Shown here piece after piece: positions 28,462 to 37,773 of a DNA stretch of 64,000 bases (within the stretch, counting starts at the first letter, position 1; each line of letters opens with the position of its first letter). The stretch covers positions 1,379,501 to 1,443,500 of the forward strand of contig NZ_AP014946.1 of NCBI RefSeq assembly GCF_002355335.1, read 5' to 3'. A program made the position numbers and the translations under genes. Source of the DNA: Variibacter gotjawalensis. Lineage in GTDB: Bacteria > Pseudomonadota > Alphaproteobacteria > Rhizobiales > Xanthobacteraceae. The notes under the pieces are model-generated. The model was not told where the DNA came from. It was given only the letters and a program-made list of their open reading frames with translations, and searched no databases.

Positions 28462-30174
28462 ATGGCCGCCAAACTTCCCCGCCGCATCTATGCCGACATG
28501 TTCGGGCCGACGACCGGCGACCGCGTCCGTCTCGCCGACACCGAACTCTTCATCGAGGTCGAGAAGGATTTCACCACTTACGGCGAGGAAGTGAAATTCG
28601 GCGGCGGCAAAGTCATCCGCGACGGCATGGGCCAGAGTCAGGTGACACGCGCGCAGGGCTCCGCCGACACGGTCATCACCAACGCGCTGATCCTCGATCA
28701 CTGGGGCATCGTCAAAGCCGACATCGCGCTGCGCGATGGGCGCATCGCGAAGATCGGCAAGGCCGGCAATCCGGACATTCAGCCGAACGTCGACATCGTC
28801 ATCGGCCCCGGCACAGAGATCATCGCGGGCGAAGGCAAGATCATCACGGCCGGTGGCTTCGACAGCCACATTCATTTCATCTGCCCGCAGCAGATCGAAG
28901 ACGCGCTGATGAGCGGCGTGACGACGCTGCTTGGTGGCGGAACCGGCCCAGCACATGGCACGCTGGCGACCACCTGCACGCCCGGCCCATGGCATATCGG
29001 CCGCATGATCCAGGCCGCCGATGCGTTCCCGGTCAATCTCGGCATTTCGGCGAAGGGCAACACTGCGCTCCCCGCTGCGCTCGAGGAAATGATCCGCGGC
29101 GGCGCCTGCGCGATGAAGCTGCACGAAGATTGGGGCACGACGCCGGCCGCGATCGACAACTGCCTCTCGGTCGCTGACGAATACGACGTGCAGGTGATGA
29201 TCCACACCGACACGCTGAACGAGTCCGGTTTCGTCGAGGATACGGTCGCGGCGTTCAAAGGCCGCACCATCCACGCCTTCCACACCGAAGGTGCGGGCGG
29301 CGGCCACGCGCCGGACATCATCAAAGTTGCGAGCCTGCCGAATGTGCTGCCGTCGTCGACCAATCCGACGCGCCCGTTCACGCGCAACACCATCGACGAA
29401 CACCTCGATATGCTGATGGTGTGCCACCATCTCGATCCGTCGATCGCCGAGGATCTCGCCTTCGCGGAAAGCCGCATCCGCAAGGAAACCATTGCGGCCG
29501 AGGATATTCTGCACGACATCGGCGCGCTCTCGATGATGTCGTCGGACTCACAGGCGATGGGCCGCATCGGCGAAGTCGGCATCCGCACCTGGCAGACCGC
29601 GCACAAAATGAAGATCCAGCGCGGGCGCTTGAAGGAAGAGCAGGGCGACAACGACAACGTCCGCGTCAAACGCTACATCGCGAAATATACGATCAATCCG
29701 GCCATCGCGCATGGCATTTCAAAACACATCGGCTCGGTCGAGCCCGGCAAGATGGCGGACCTCGTCGTCTGGTCTCCGGCTTTCTTCGGCGTAAAGCCCG
29801 ATATGGTGCTCAAATCCGGGATGATCGTCGCGGCGCCGATGGGCGACCCGAACGCTTCGATCCCGACGCCGCAGCCCGTGCACTATCGTCCGATGTTTGG
29901 CGCATTCGGCAAAGCACTGACGGCCAGCTCCGTCGTCTTCACGTCTCAGGCCGCGATCGAGAGCGGCTTGCGCGATCGCCTCGGCACCGAGAAGGATTTG
30001 ATCGCCGTCGAAAACACGCGCGGCGGTATTTCGAAGAAGTCGATGATCCACAATGGCGCAACCCCTCATATCGAGGTCGATCCGGAGACCTATGAGGTGC
30101 GCGCCGACGGTGAGCTGCTCACCTGCGCCCCTGCCGAAGTCTTGCCGATGGCGCAGCGCTATTTTTTGTTCTAA
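28462..30174 (+). CDS. ureC: urease alpha subunit
   Basis: The 570-residue catalytic subunit, full length. Nickel ligands are in FDSHIHFI (H-x-H), the carbamylated lysine in [13 protein letters not shown], and histidines in [13 protein letters not shown] and [14 protein letters not shown]. The flap contains [20 protein letters not shown], with the catalytic histidine. The nickel-binding aspartate is in [14 protein letters not shown]. It starts directly at the ureB stop. All active-site residues that can be checked by eye are present. Confidence 0.98.
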   Translation: MAAKLPRRIYADMFGPTTGDRVRLADTELFIEVEKDFTTYGEEVKFGGGKVIRDGMGQSQVTRAQGSADTVITNALILDHWGIVKADIALRDGRIAKIGKAGNPDIQPNVDIVIGPGTEIIAGEGKIITAGGFDSHIHFICPQQIEDALMSGVTTLLGGGTGPAHGTLATTCTPGPWHIGRMIQAADAFPVNLGISAKGNTALPAALEEMIRGGACAMKLHEDWGTTPAAIDNCLSVADEYDVQVMIHTDTLNESGFVEDTVAAFKGRTIHAFHTEGAGGGHAPDIIKVASLPNVLPSSTNPTRPFTRNTIDEHLDMLMVCHHLDPSIAEDLAFAESRIRKETIAAEDILHDIGALSMMSSDSQAMGRIGEVGIRTWQTAHKMKIQRGRLKEEQGDNDNVRVKRYIAKYTINPAIAHGISKHIGSVEPGKMADLVVWSPAFFGVKPDMVLKSGMIVAAPMGDPNASIPTPQPVHYRPMFGAFGKALTASSVVFTSQAAIESGLRDRLGTEKDLIAVENTRGGISKKSMIHNGATPHIEVDPETYEVRADGELLTCAPAEVLPMAQRYFLF

Positions 30175-30184
30175 CGCAGGCCTC

Positions 30185-30292
30185 GTCATTGCCGGGCTTG
30201 ACCCGGCAATTCATCTTGCAAACAGAGTTTCTTTGATTGATGGATGCTCGGGTCAAGCCTTGTAGTCGGCTTTGCCGAGTACCCGCATGACG
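30185..30292. repeat. intergenic repeat, family C, between ureC and ureE
   Basis: CGTCATTGCCGGGCTTGACC-CGGCAAT forms one hairpin, and GCTCGGGTCAAGCC with GGCTTTGCCGAGTACCCGC followed by ATGACG forms the second arm. The outer ends CGTCAT and ATGACG are inverse. The element has the same layout as family B with different arm sequence. It separates the structural from the accessory genes of the urease operon. Confidence 0.6.
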
Positions 30293-30308
30293 ACCGAGAG
30301 GAACTTCG

Positions 30309-30971
30309 ATGTCCCGTCCCCGCGCTTTCGCGGTCAAGCCCGCCGGCAAGCTCGCCCAAGAGCCGTTCGATTTCGTCGAATTGCCGCATGACGGCCGCTA
30401 CCGCCGCCGCATCACGATGCGCACCGAGGGCGATCTCGTGTTCCTGCTCGATCTCGAAGAGGCTGTGCATCTGCGCCACGGCGACGGCCTTGTGCTCGAT
30501 GATGGTCGCATCATCGGCGTCGTCGCGGCGGATGAGCCGGTCGCCGAGATCACGGCGAGCGACGCGCACCATCTGACGCGGCTCGCCTGGCACATCGGCA
30601 ATCGCCACGTGCCGGCGCAGATTCTGGCCGACCGTATCCGCATCGCTCCCGATCCCATCATCGAAGAGATGGCGCGCGGCCTTGGCGGCACGGTGGAGAG
30701 CCTGTTGGCGCAGTTCGATCCGGAAGGCGGTGCTTACGAGGCCGCCGAAGCGCACGGCCACGCTCATGCGCACAGCGCGCATAGCCATTCGCATAGTCAC
30801 GCGCATGCGCACAGTCATTCGCATTCGCACGATCATGGCCAAGATCGCAGCCACGTGCATGGCCCGGGCTGCGGCCACGATCACGTGCACGACGAGAATT
30901 GCGGCCACGGTCATGCTCATGACCATGCGCACGATCACGCGCATCATCACGGCCACGCGCATAAATCATGA
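30309..30971 (+). CDS. ureE: urease accessory protein UreE with long histidine-rich tail
   Basis: A 220-residue nickel metallochaperone. The N-terminal and central domains (residues 1-145) include [20 protein letters not shown] and the conserved metal-site segment [14 protein letters not shown]. From about residue 147 to the end there is a tail of roughly 74 residues with about 30 histidines ([11 protein letters not shown]-type runs) and two cysteines, each followed by Gly-His. Tails like this bind several nickel ions and can act as a nickel store. The end overlaps the ureF start by four bases. Confidence 0.94.
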   Translation: MSRPRAFAVKPAGKLAQEPFDFVELPHDGRYRRRITMRTEGDLVFLLDLEEAVHLRHGDGLVLDDGRIIGVVAADEPVAEITASDAHHLTRLAWHIGNRHVPAQILADRIRIAPDPIIEEMARGLGGTVESLLAQFDPEGGAYEAAEAHGHAHAHSAHSHSHSHAHAHSHSHSHDHGQDRSHVHGPGCGHDHVHDENCGHGHAHDHAHDHAHHHGHAHKS

Positions 30972-31666
30972 CGCCGTGGCGTGAGCCGGATCAGCTCTCG
31001 CTCGCCAAATTGATGGCGTGGCTGTCGCCGTCCTATCCGGTCGGCGCATTCTCATACTCCGGCGGCATCGAGTGGGCGGTCGAAACCGGCGACATCGCGA
31101 GCGCCGCGACGCTCGAAGCCTGGATCGCCGCTTTGCTGCGCGACGGCGGCGCATTCTGCGACGCGGTCTTCTTCATCCACGCGTATCGCGCCGTGAATGA
31201 CGAGCAGGACGCGACGCTGCGCGGCGTCGCGGAGCTTGCCGCAGCCTTCACGCCATCGAAAGAGCGCCACCTGGAGACGACCGCGCAAGGGCGCGCCTTC
31301 TTCGACACGACATGCAAGGTGTGGCCTTGCCCGGCGCTCGATCGGCTCGCGCGCGTGTGGGACGGGCCGATCGCCTATCCGATCGCCGTCGGTGTGACAT
31401 GCGCGGGTCATGATATCCCTCTGCCGCAAGCGCTGACGGCTTATCTGCATGCGCTGGTCGCGAACTACATCTCGGCCGGCGTGCGCCTCGTGCCGCTGGG
31501 CCAAACCGACGGCCAACGCGTACTCGCCGCGATGACGCCGGTGATCGCCGAAACGTGCGAGCGCGCTTTGGTCGCGCGGCTCAACGATGTCGGCGGCGCG
31601 ACGTTCCGCGCCGATCTCGCAAGCCTTCATCACGAAACGCAGTACACAAGACTGTTCAGGAGCTGA
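30968..31666 (+). CDS. ureF: urease accessory protein UreF
   Basis: A 232-residue all-helical accessory protein that forms a complex with UreD and UreG during nickel insertion. Family features are [64 protein letters not shown] and the C-terminal [15 protein letters not shown]. The start overlaps the ureE stop (ATGA). Confidence 0.95.
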   Translation: MTPWREPDQLSLAKLMAWLSPSYPVGAFSYSGGIEWAVETGDIASAATLEAWIAALLRDGGAFCDAVFFIHAYRAVNDEQDATLRGVAELAAAFTPSKERHLETTAQGRAFFDTTCKVWPCPALDRLARVWDGPIAYPIAVGVTCAGHDIPLPQALTAYLHALVANYISAGVRLVPLGQTDGQRVLAAMTPVIAETCERALVARLNDVGGATFRADLASLHHETQYTRLFRS

Positions 31667-31667
31667 C

Positions 31668-32282
31668 ATGAGTAACCACGGTCCTCTTCGCGTCGGCGTC
31701 GGCGGTCCGGTCGGCTCCGGCAAAACCGCGCTGATGGATGCGCTCTGCAAACGCCTGCGCGATCGTTACGAGATCGCCGCGATCACCAACGACATCTACA
31801 CGAAGTGGGACGCCGAATATCTGGTCCGCTCCGGCGCGCTCGACGCTGATCGGATCGCAGGCGTCGAAACCGGCGGCTGCCCGCATACCGCGATCCGCGA
31901 GGATGCGTCGATCAACCTCGCGGCCGTCGCCGACATGCGGCAGAAATTTCCGAACCTCGATCTCGTGTTGATCGAGTCGGGCGGCGACAATCTCGCGGCG
32001 ACCTTCTCGCCGGAGCTCGCTGACATCACGATCTACGTCATCGACGTTGCGGCCGGCGAAAAGATCCCGTCGAAAGGCGGCCCAGGCATCACGCGTTCGG
32101 ATTTGCTGGTGATCAACAAAACTGACCTTGCACCGCATGTCGGCGCATCGCTCGACGTGATGGATCGCGACTCCAAGCGCATGCGCGGCCAGCGACCGTT
32201 CGTGTTCACGAACTTGAAAACCGGCGACGGCATCGAAGCTGTCACGAAATTCGTCGAAGAGCGCGGCGGGCTTTCGTCGTAG
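31668..32282 (+). CDS. ureG: urease accessory GTPase UreG
   Basis: A 204-residue SIMIBI-class GTPase that couples GTP hydrolysis to nickel delivery. The P-loop is [16 protein letters not shown]. The metal-dependent dimer motif is [17 protein letters not shown] (Cys-Pro-His), followed by [21 protein letters not shown] and the guanine motif [14 protein letters not shown]. It starts one base after ureF and ends the operon; a family B repeat follows. Confidence 0.97.
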   Translation: MSNHGPLRVGVGGPVGSGKTALMDALCKRLRDRYEIAAITNDIYTKWDAEYLVRSGALDADRIAGVETGGCPHTAIREDASINLAAVADMRQKFPNLDLVLIESGGDNLAATFSPELADITIYVIDVAAGEKIPSKGGPGITRSDLLVINKTDLAPHVGASLDVMDRDSKRMRGQRPFVFTNLKTGDGIEAVTKFVEERGGLSS

Positions 32283-32291
32283 CGAAGTTCT

Positions 32292-32384
32292 CCGTCATGG
32301 CCCGCTTCATGCGGGCCATCCACGTCTTGCTTCCTAACTGACTCAGCCAAGACGTGGATGGCCCGGACAAGCCGGGCCATGACG
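32292..32384. repeat. intergenic repeat, family B, complete copy 3
   Basis: The left arm is CCGTCATGGCCCGCTTCATG followed by CGGGCCATCCACGTCTTGCTT; the right arm is AGACGTGGATGGCCCGGAC followed by AAGCCGGGCCATGACG. It fills the space between the convergent ureG and liv-type operon ends and may terminate both (inference). Confidence 0.8.
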
Positions 32385-32407
32385 TGGAGCTTTAGATTGG
32401 CGGTGAA

Positions 32408-34894
32408 CTACTCCGCCGCCTCGACCTTGCCGAGATAAGCCGCCTCGAGGGCTTTATCGCCGCGCAGCGTATCCGGATCGCCCGAACGCACGATGCGACC
32501 CGACTCGATGACATAGCCGCGATCCGCCACCGTCAGCGCCATCGCGGCCATTTGGTCGACGAGTAGGATCGTGACGTCTTCGTCGCGCAGCTCGGAGAGA
32601 ATGTCGAACACTTCGTTGATGATCGCAGGCGCAAGGCCGAGCGACGGCTCGTCGAGCAGCAGAACGCGCGGCTTTGCCATCAGCCCGCGCGCGATCGCGA
32701 GCATCTGTTGCTCACCGCCGGACAACAGCCCGGCGCGCTGATCGATGCGCTCGCGCAAGCGCGGGAAGCGGTCAAGCAGCGCTTCGATCTCGCTCTCGTC
32801 GACGTCGGAACGCCAGAACCCACCGAGCCGCAGATTGTCGCGCACCGAGAGTTCCGGAAACACCTGACGGCCTTCCGGCACCAAGACGAGCCCCTTGGCG
32901 GGCAGGCGGTGCGCTTCGGTCCTCTCGATCGACTCGCCATCCAGCATGATGGCGCCGACGACAGGGCGAAGCAGGCCGGAAGCCGCGCGCATCGTCGTCG
33001 ACTTGCCGGCGCCGTTCGCGCCGAGCATCGCGACCATCTCGCCGGCTTTGATGTCGAGGCTGATCTCGTTGAGCACCGGCGCGGCGCCGTAACCAGCCGT
33101 GAGCTTTTCTATCGCGAACAAAGGGCGATCCGAAGCTTTCAGATCGAACATGCGCGGGCGCTCGCGCATCTCGGTGCCGCCGAGATAGGCGCGCAGCACC
33201 TTCGGGTCCTGCCGCACGTCGGCGGGCTTGCCGTCGGCGATACGCTGACCGGCATCGAGCACCACGATGTGATCCGAGATGCCCATCACAAGCGCCATAT
33301 CGTGCTCGACCAAGATCACGGCGACGCCCGCATCTGCGATCCGGCGGAGCAGCAGCGACAGTTCTTCCTTCTCGCGTCGCATCAGGCCGGCGGCCGGTTC
33401 GTCGAGCAGCAGCACGCGCGGCTGTGCCGCGAGCGCGCGCGCAATCTCGACGAGGCGGCGATCGACGTGCGGCAGATTGCCGGCAAGTTCCTCGATTGAG
33501 CCGCGATAGCCAACGAAAGCGATCAGCGCTTCGGCGATCTGCCGCGCCTCGGCGCGGTCGAGCGGCATCACCAGCGAGCCGAGCTTGCCGCGCCGCAGCG
33601 CGAGCAGCACGTTGTCGAGCACGCTCATCGCCTCGAAGAGCCGCGTCGTCTGATACGTGCGCGCAATGCCACTGCGCGCGACGCGCCACGCGGGTTCGCC
33701 GGCGAGTTCGTTGCCCGCGAGCGTCACGTTGCCGGCGGTCGGCTTGTAGAAGCCGCCGATCATGTTGAGCACGGTCGTTTTACCGGCGCCGTTCGGCCCG
33801 ATCACGCTGGTGACCTGACCGGGCTGCGCCGTGAAGCTCACGTCATGCGCCGCGCGAATGCCGCCGAACTGGATCCCGAGACCGGCCACCGAAAGAGCCG
33901 CGCTGGTGTCGGCCTGACGCAACCAAGCGACCGCGTCGAACCCGTCGGCATTGGCAAGACGCGCGGCGGCCCGTGGCCAAAACCGCTGCAGGCTGCCGAG
34001 AATGCCGCTCGGCGCCAGCCACAACACGACGAGCAGCAACACGCCGAAGAAGAGAAGGCGGTATTCCGCGAAACTCGAAAGCAGCTCCGGCGCGACGACG
34101 CTGACGGCTGCGCCGACCGCCGGTCCGAGCACCCAGCCGGCACCGCCGACCACGACGGCGAGCAGGAACAGGATCGACTGTGAGAACGGGAACGACTCAG
34201 GCGAGATGAACATCAACAGTGGCGCGAAGATGCCGCCCGCGATGCCGGCGAAGAAGGCAGAGAGTGCGAAAGCCAGCGTCTTGATCGTTGTCGGGTTGAG
34301 GCCGATCGAGCGCGCCGCGGTCTCGCTGTTCGCGACCGCAAGCATTGCCTTGCCCCACGCGCTCGCCGCGATCCGCGCAAAGAGATATGTCGAGATGCCC
34401 GCGATCACGATCGCCAACATGCCCATCTCGCGTTCGCCGAATATCTTGCCAAAAAGATGCGGCGCCTGCAGCCCCATCAGTCCGTTCTGGCCGCCCGTGA
34501 CAGGCTTCCATTCGATCAGCACATGCTGGACGATGAACGCGAACGCGATGGTGACCATCGCGAGATAGGGGCCGGTGATGCGCAATGCCGGCAGCGCGAG
34601 CGCTGCGCCGAGCAATGCGGCGACGAGCCCGGCGAGCGGCAACGCGATCCAGAAGTCGACGTGCTTCAAGGTCAGTACGCCGACCGTGTAAGCGCCGATC
34701 GCGTAGAACGCGACGTGGCCGAACGACATCTGTCCGGCGAGACCGACCAAAATGTTGAGGCCAACGCCGACGATCGTTGCCAGCGCGACAAGCGCGAGCA
34801 CGAACGGCGTATAGCCCTCCGAGTAGGTCGCGAAGGCAAGCGCCGCCGCTGTGAGCGCGAGAATGAGGAGAGACTGGTAGCCGCTCTTCGCCAT
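32408..34894 (-). CDS. fused branched-chain-type ABC transporter: permease plus two ATPases (LivM-LivG-LivF)
   Basis: One 828-residue chain carries three parts normally made separately. Residues 1-310 are a LivM-like permease (VGLNILVGLAGQMSFGHVAF). Residues 335-570 are a LivG-like ATPase (Walker A GPNGAGKTTVLN, Walker B VLLLDEPAAGLM). Residues 588-828 are a LivF-like ATPase (Walker A GANGAGKSTTMR, signature LLSGGEQQMLAIARGL, Walker B VLLLDEPSLGLAP). In the LivG part the signature reads NLPHVDRRLVEIARAL instead of a form of LSGGQ. No stop interrupts the frame. With the LivH-like permease and binding protein upstream it makes a complete importer; ligand unknown. Confidence 0.93.
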   Translation of the reverse strand: MAKSGYQSLLILALTAAALAFATYSEGYTPFVLALVALATIVGVGLNILVGLAGQMSFGHVAFYAIGAYTVGVLTLKHVDFWIALPLAGLVAALLGAALALPALRITGPYLAMVTIAFAFIVQHVLIEWKPVTGGQNGLMGLQAPHLFGKIFGEREMGMLAIVIAGISTYLFARIAASAWGKAMLAVANSETAARSIGLNPTTIKTLAFALSAFFAGIAGGIFAPLLMFISPESFPFSQSILFLLAVVVGGAGWVLGPAVGAAVSVVAPELLSSFAEYRLLFFGVLLLVVLWLAPSGILGSLQRFWPRAAARLANADGFDAVAWLRQADTSAALSVAGLGIQFGGIRAAHDVSFTAQPGQVTSVIGPNGAGKTTVLNMIGGFYKPTAGNVTLAGNELAGEPAWRVARSGIARTYQTTRLFEAMSVLDNVLLALRRGKLGSLVMPLDRAEARQIAEALIAFVGYRGSIEELAGNLPHVDRRLVEIARALAAQPRVLLLDEPAAGLMRREKEELSLLLRRIADAGVAVILVEHDMALVMGISDHIVVLDAGQRIADGKPADVRQDPKVLRAYLGGTEMRERPRMFDLKASDRPLFAIEKLTAGYGAAPVLNEISLDIKAGEMVAMLGANGAGKSTTMRAASGLLRPVVGAIMLDGESIERTEAHRLPAKGLVLVPEGRQVFPELSVRDNLRLGGFWRSDVDESEIEALLDRFPRLRERIDQRAGLLSGGEQQMLAIARGLMAKPRVLLLDEPSLGLAPAIINEVFDILSELRDEDVTILLVDQMAAMALTVADRGYVIESGRIVRSGDPDTLRGDKALEAAYLGKVEAAE

Positions 34895-34898
34895 GCCG

Positions 34899-35771
34899 TC
34901 AGACCTTGTTGACGGCGGCGCGGCCGAGTAGCCCGTTCGGCATGAAGGCGAGCGCGAGGATCACCACCGAGAACGAGATGATCTGCGTGTGCGAGGAACC
35001 GAGAAACGCTGTCGTCAGCGTTTCGATCAGTCCGAAGATCAAACCCGCCAGCACGACACCCCAAGCCGACGTGATGCCGCCGAGGATCGCGACCGCAAAG
35101 GCCTTGATGCCGAACAGCGTGCCCATATCCGAGTTGACGCTGAACAGCGGCGCGATCAGCACGCCCGCTATGCCGGCAAGCGCGGCCGAGAGAATGTAGG
35201 AGAAGACGATCGCGCGGCGAACGTCGATACCCATCAGCCGTGCCGCGTCGGTGTTCTGCACGACGGCGAGCAGCGCCTTGCCGTAGCGCGTGCGCGTCGC
35301 GGCAAAATGCAGCGCCACCGCAAAAGCGAGGCCGACCACCGGAATGACGAGCTGCAGCGGGTAGACGCCGGCGCCAAAAATATCGACCGGCTTGATCGCA
35401 AGCGGCGAGGGCAGGGCGCGCGGCTCCTTGCCGAATGTGAAAAGCACGATGTTGTCGAGCACGATGCCGCCCGCAACCGTCGCCATCAGCCACGCGTTGG
35501 AGCCACGGCTCGCGAAGGGGCGCACCAGCGTGCGCTCGACGACGGCGCCGAACAGCGCGCAGCCGATGATCGCCAGCAGGATGGCGAGCGGCATCGGCCA
35601 GCCGAGCGTCACCGCGAAGGTGAAGGCGAGCACCGCCCCCAACATGACGGTCGACCCTTGCGAGAAGTTGACCGTGTTGGAGACGATGTAGGTGACGTGG
35701 AAACCAAGCGCGATCAGCCCATACATGGCGCCAAGGCCAAGGCCCGAGATGATCGCGGAGGTAACGAGCAT
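34899..35771 (-). CDS. branched-chain-type ABC transporter permease (LivH-like)
   Basis: A 290-residue inner-membrane permease with about eight hydrophobic segments. Landmarks are LGAMYGLIALGFHVTYIVSNTVNFSQG-type N-terminus (GLGAMYGLIALGFHVTYIVS), the middle LMGIDVRRAIVFSYILSAAL, and AFAVAILGGITSAWGVVLAG. It lies three bases after the binding-protein gene and four bases before the fused LivMGF gene, forming a three-gene operon. It probably pairs with the LivM part of the fusion to make the channel. Confidence 0.92.
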   Translation of the reverse strand: MLVTSAIISGLGLGAMYGLIALGFHVTYIVSNTVNFSQGSTVMLGAVLAFTFAVTLGWPMPLAILLAIIGCALFGAVVERTLVRPFASRGSNAWLMATVAGGIVLDNIVLFTFGKEPRALPSPLAIKPVDIFGAGVYPLQLVIPVVGLAFAVALHFAATRTRYGKALLAVVQNTDAARLMGIDVRRAIVFSYILSAALAGIAGVLIAPLFSVNSDMGTLFGIKAFAVAILGGITSAWGVVLAGLIFGLIETLTTAFLGSSHTQIISFSVVILALAFMPNGLLGRAAVNKV

Positions 35772-35774
35772 GCG

Positions 35775-36953
35775 TTAGTTCGTCAGCGGCAGAATTTCGC
35801 CGTCCTTGAAGTAAGTGAAGACGTAATCGTCGGCGCCGAGCGCGTCGTGGTTCTCCTTCGAGAACGGCTTCTGATACGTCTTGATCAGACCTTCGTATTT
35901 CTCGATCTGATAAAGCGCATCGCGCACCTTGGTGCCGTCGCTGCTGCTGGCTTTCGTCACCGCGAGGCCGAGGAGGTGCATCGCGTCGTAGGCATTCGCG
36001 ATACCTACAGCCGGTGTCACGTCGGCCATCGACTTGATCTCCGGATACTTCTTCTTCAGCGCGGCGAGCACCGCCTCACCCTTCGGCGAGAGCTTGCCGG
36101 AGAAGGAGTAGGTCTGGATGAAATGCACCTTCGAGGCGCTCGGGCCCGCGAGCTCCGAGAAACGGCCGCCGGCCGGTCCCCAATGCGAGACGATCGGCAC
36201 ATCCCAGCCCATGCGGTCGAGCGATTTGACGACCTGCGAGGAGGGCGCAACGTTGGCGACGAGGAACAGCGCGTCGGCGCCGGCCTGCTTGAGGCGCGTC
36301 AGTTGCGGCACGACGTCGACATCGCCCGTCTCGAATTTCTCGATCGCCGCATACGGGATGCCCTTGGCGGCGAGCGCCTTCTTGAGGCCCGCCTCGTTGG
36401 ATTCGCCCCAGGGGTTGTTGATGAGGATCATGCCCGGCTTCTTCACGCCGTACTTCTTGATCGCATAGGCGAGCATCGCTTCGTCGACGATCTCATCGAC
36501 GGCCGAAACGCGGAACGCATAATTGTCGGCCGCGCCGTTGCGGGTGATCGGCGTGCCGGCAGCCCAAACGCCCATGAACGGCACCTTGGCGGAATTCGCA
36601 TACGGCACGATCGCGATGGACACCGGCGTATCGAGGCCGCCGATCAGCGCCGCAACCTTCTCGCGCTGAACGAGTTCGCGCGCCGCGGTTGCGCCCTTCG
36701 CCGGATTGCTTTCGTCGTCGCGCACGACGAGCTCGACCTTGCTGCCGTTGAGGCCGCCGGCCGCATTGATCTCATCGATCGCGAGCGAAAGGCCGCGCAC
36801 AATGGCTTCGCCGGATTTCGCCGATTGTCCCGACATCGCGGCGACGAGGCCGAATTTGATGGTGCTCTGGGCCTGCGCCGGGAGGCCGGCCAGCAGGACG
36901 AGGCCGCCGGCGAGGATCGCGCGCCGGTTCCACGCGCCGAGTTTATGGGTCAT
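35775..36953 (-). CDS. branched-chain-type ABC transporter substrate-binding protein
   Basis: A 392-residue periplasmic binding protein of the LivJ/type I fold. The signal peptide is MTHKLGAWNRRAILAGG onward to LPAQA-QST. The mature part has IKFGLVAAMSGQSAKSGEAI, AIDEINAAGGLNGSKVELVV, DDESNPAKGATAARELV and the sequence FLVANVAPSSQVVKSLDRMG. Ligands of this family include amino acids, amides, urea and aromatic acids, and none can be assigned here. It is first in its operon, and the paired palindromes at 37099 and 37134 lie upstream. Confidence 0.92.
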   Translation of the reverse strand: MTHKLGAWNRRAILAGGLVLLAGLPAQAQSTIKFGLVAAMSGQSAKSGEAIVRGLSLAIDEINAAGGLNGSKVELVVRDDESNPAKGATAARELVQREKVAALIGGLDTPVSIAIVPYANSAKVPFMGVWAAGTPITRNGAADNYAFRVSAVDEIVDEAMLAYAIKKYGVKKPGMILINNPWGESNEAGLKKALAAKGIPYAAIEKFETGDVDVVPQLTRLKQAGADALFLVANVAPSSQVVKSLDRMGWDVPIVSHWGPAGGRFSELAGPSASKVHFIQTYSFSGKLSPKGEAVLAALKKKYPEIKSMADVTPAVGIANAYDAMHLLGLAVTKASSSDGTKVRDALYQIEKYEGLIKTYQKPFSKENHDALGADDYVFTYFKDGEILPLTN

Positions 36954-37098
36954 GATCGCGTCTCCCTAAGGTCGTGTCCGATTGCCTCGGCTCTTTCGCA
37001 AACCGTATGCCAGTGAGGCGAGGCCGAAAGTGTACGCGAATTTCCTCTCGCCGCGAGTTGCTTGCCTACCGGGGGTGCAACTTTCTGTATGGCTGATC

Positions 37099-37149
37099 AA
37101 ATCGTATGCAATTATGGATACGAATGACAAGTGAAATTGTATACGATTT
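37099..37149. promoter_or_regulatory. paired 16-base operator-like palindromes between divergent genes
   Basis: Two related 16-base sites occur: AAATCGTATGCAATTA at 37099-37114 and AAATTGTATACGATTT at 37134-37149. The second is a near-perfect palindrome around GTATAC. The first matches its reverse complement at 14 of 16 bases. They are 35 bases apart in an AT-rich patch of the gap between the liv-type operon and the SnoaL-like gene. The TGTATAC core and AT-rich flanks resemble GntR-family operators (family knowledge); no such regulator gene is in the window. Confidence 0.6.
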
Positions 37150-37188
37150 TGGATCGCGTTACACTGCCCACAGCAGAGTGAGGAGCCG

Positions 37189-37614
37189 ATGATGAGCAAA
37201 CCGCTTCCCAAGGTCACCGACGAGACCGCCGCCGCTGCCGATATCGTCGAACGCTTCCTGGTCGCCTCGATGGTGCCGGACCCGGAGACCGCCGCGACCT
37301 TCATCAGTCCAGAGCTGAAGATCACCTTCACGGGCGGCCGCAAATACTCCCACCCGCGCGAGACCGCGGCGTTCAACGCCGGCCGTTACAAGTGGGTGAA
37401 GAAGAAGATGGATCGCACGGACGTCTCGCCTGGTGTCGGCGAAACGATCGTCTACAACACCGGCACGCTTTACGGCGAATGGCCGGACGGCACGCCGTTC
37501 GAAGGCAACCGCTACGTCGATCGCTTCGTCGTGCGCGACGGCAAGATCGTCCAAATGGATGTTTGGAATGACAGCGCCGAGCGCTTGCTCACGCGCCACG
37601 GCATCAAGGCGTAA
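37189..37614 (+). CDS. SnoaL-like / NTF2-fold protein
   Basis: A 141-residue protein with the alpha+beta cone pattern of the SnoaL/NTF2-like group: an N-terminal helix IVERFLVASMVPDPETAATF, a central strand LKITFTGG, then TLYGEWPDGTPFEGNRYVDR and FVVRDGKIVQMDVWNDSAE. Such proteins can be isomerases, hydrolases or simple binding proteins. It starts at the double ATG at 37189 after GAGGAG. It is divergent from the liv-type operon and shares the palindromic operator region, so it may act on the imported compound (inference). Confidence 0.75.
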   Translation: MMSKPLPKVTDETAAAADIVERFLVASMVPDPETAATFISPELKITFTGGRKYSHPRETAAFNAGRYKWVKKKMDRTDVSPGVGETIVYNTGTLYGEWPDGTPFEGNRYVDRFVVRDGKIVQMDVWNDSAERLLTRHGIKA

Positions 37615-37621
37615 ATCAAAC

Positions 37622-37763
37622 CACCGTCATCCCGGACGGGCGCTTCGCGTAGCGAGCGCACGGTCCGGGATCCATATCCCCTGTGCCATCGACTTGAGTT
37701 CAGCGATTATGGATTCCGGGCTCGCTTTGCTTGCTCCGCAAGCTACGCGCCCCGGAATGACCA
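37622..37763. repeat. intergenic repeat, family D
   Basis: ACCGTCATCCCGGACGGGCGC and, at the other end, GCGCCCCGGAATGACC are inverse-type ends. In between are CGCTTCGCGTAGCGAGCGC, CCGGGATCCATA with its partner TATGGATTCCGGG, and GCTTGCTCCGCAAGCTACGC. The layout of nested hairpins parallels families B and C. It lies between the convergent SnoaL-like and serine hydrolase genes. Confidence 0.65.
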
Positions 37764-37773
37764 GCGTCTCAGG

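Noticed and set aside
34989-37016. 675-residue plus-strand open frame across livH and the binding-protein gene
   Set aside because: It spans two well-supported genes on the other strand and is Arg/His-rich without recognisable domains.
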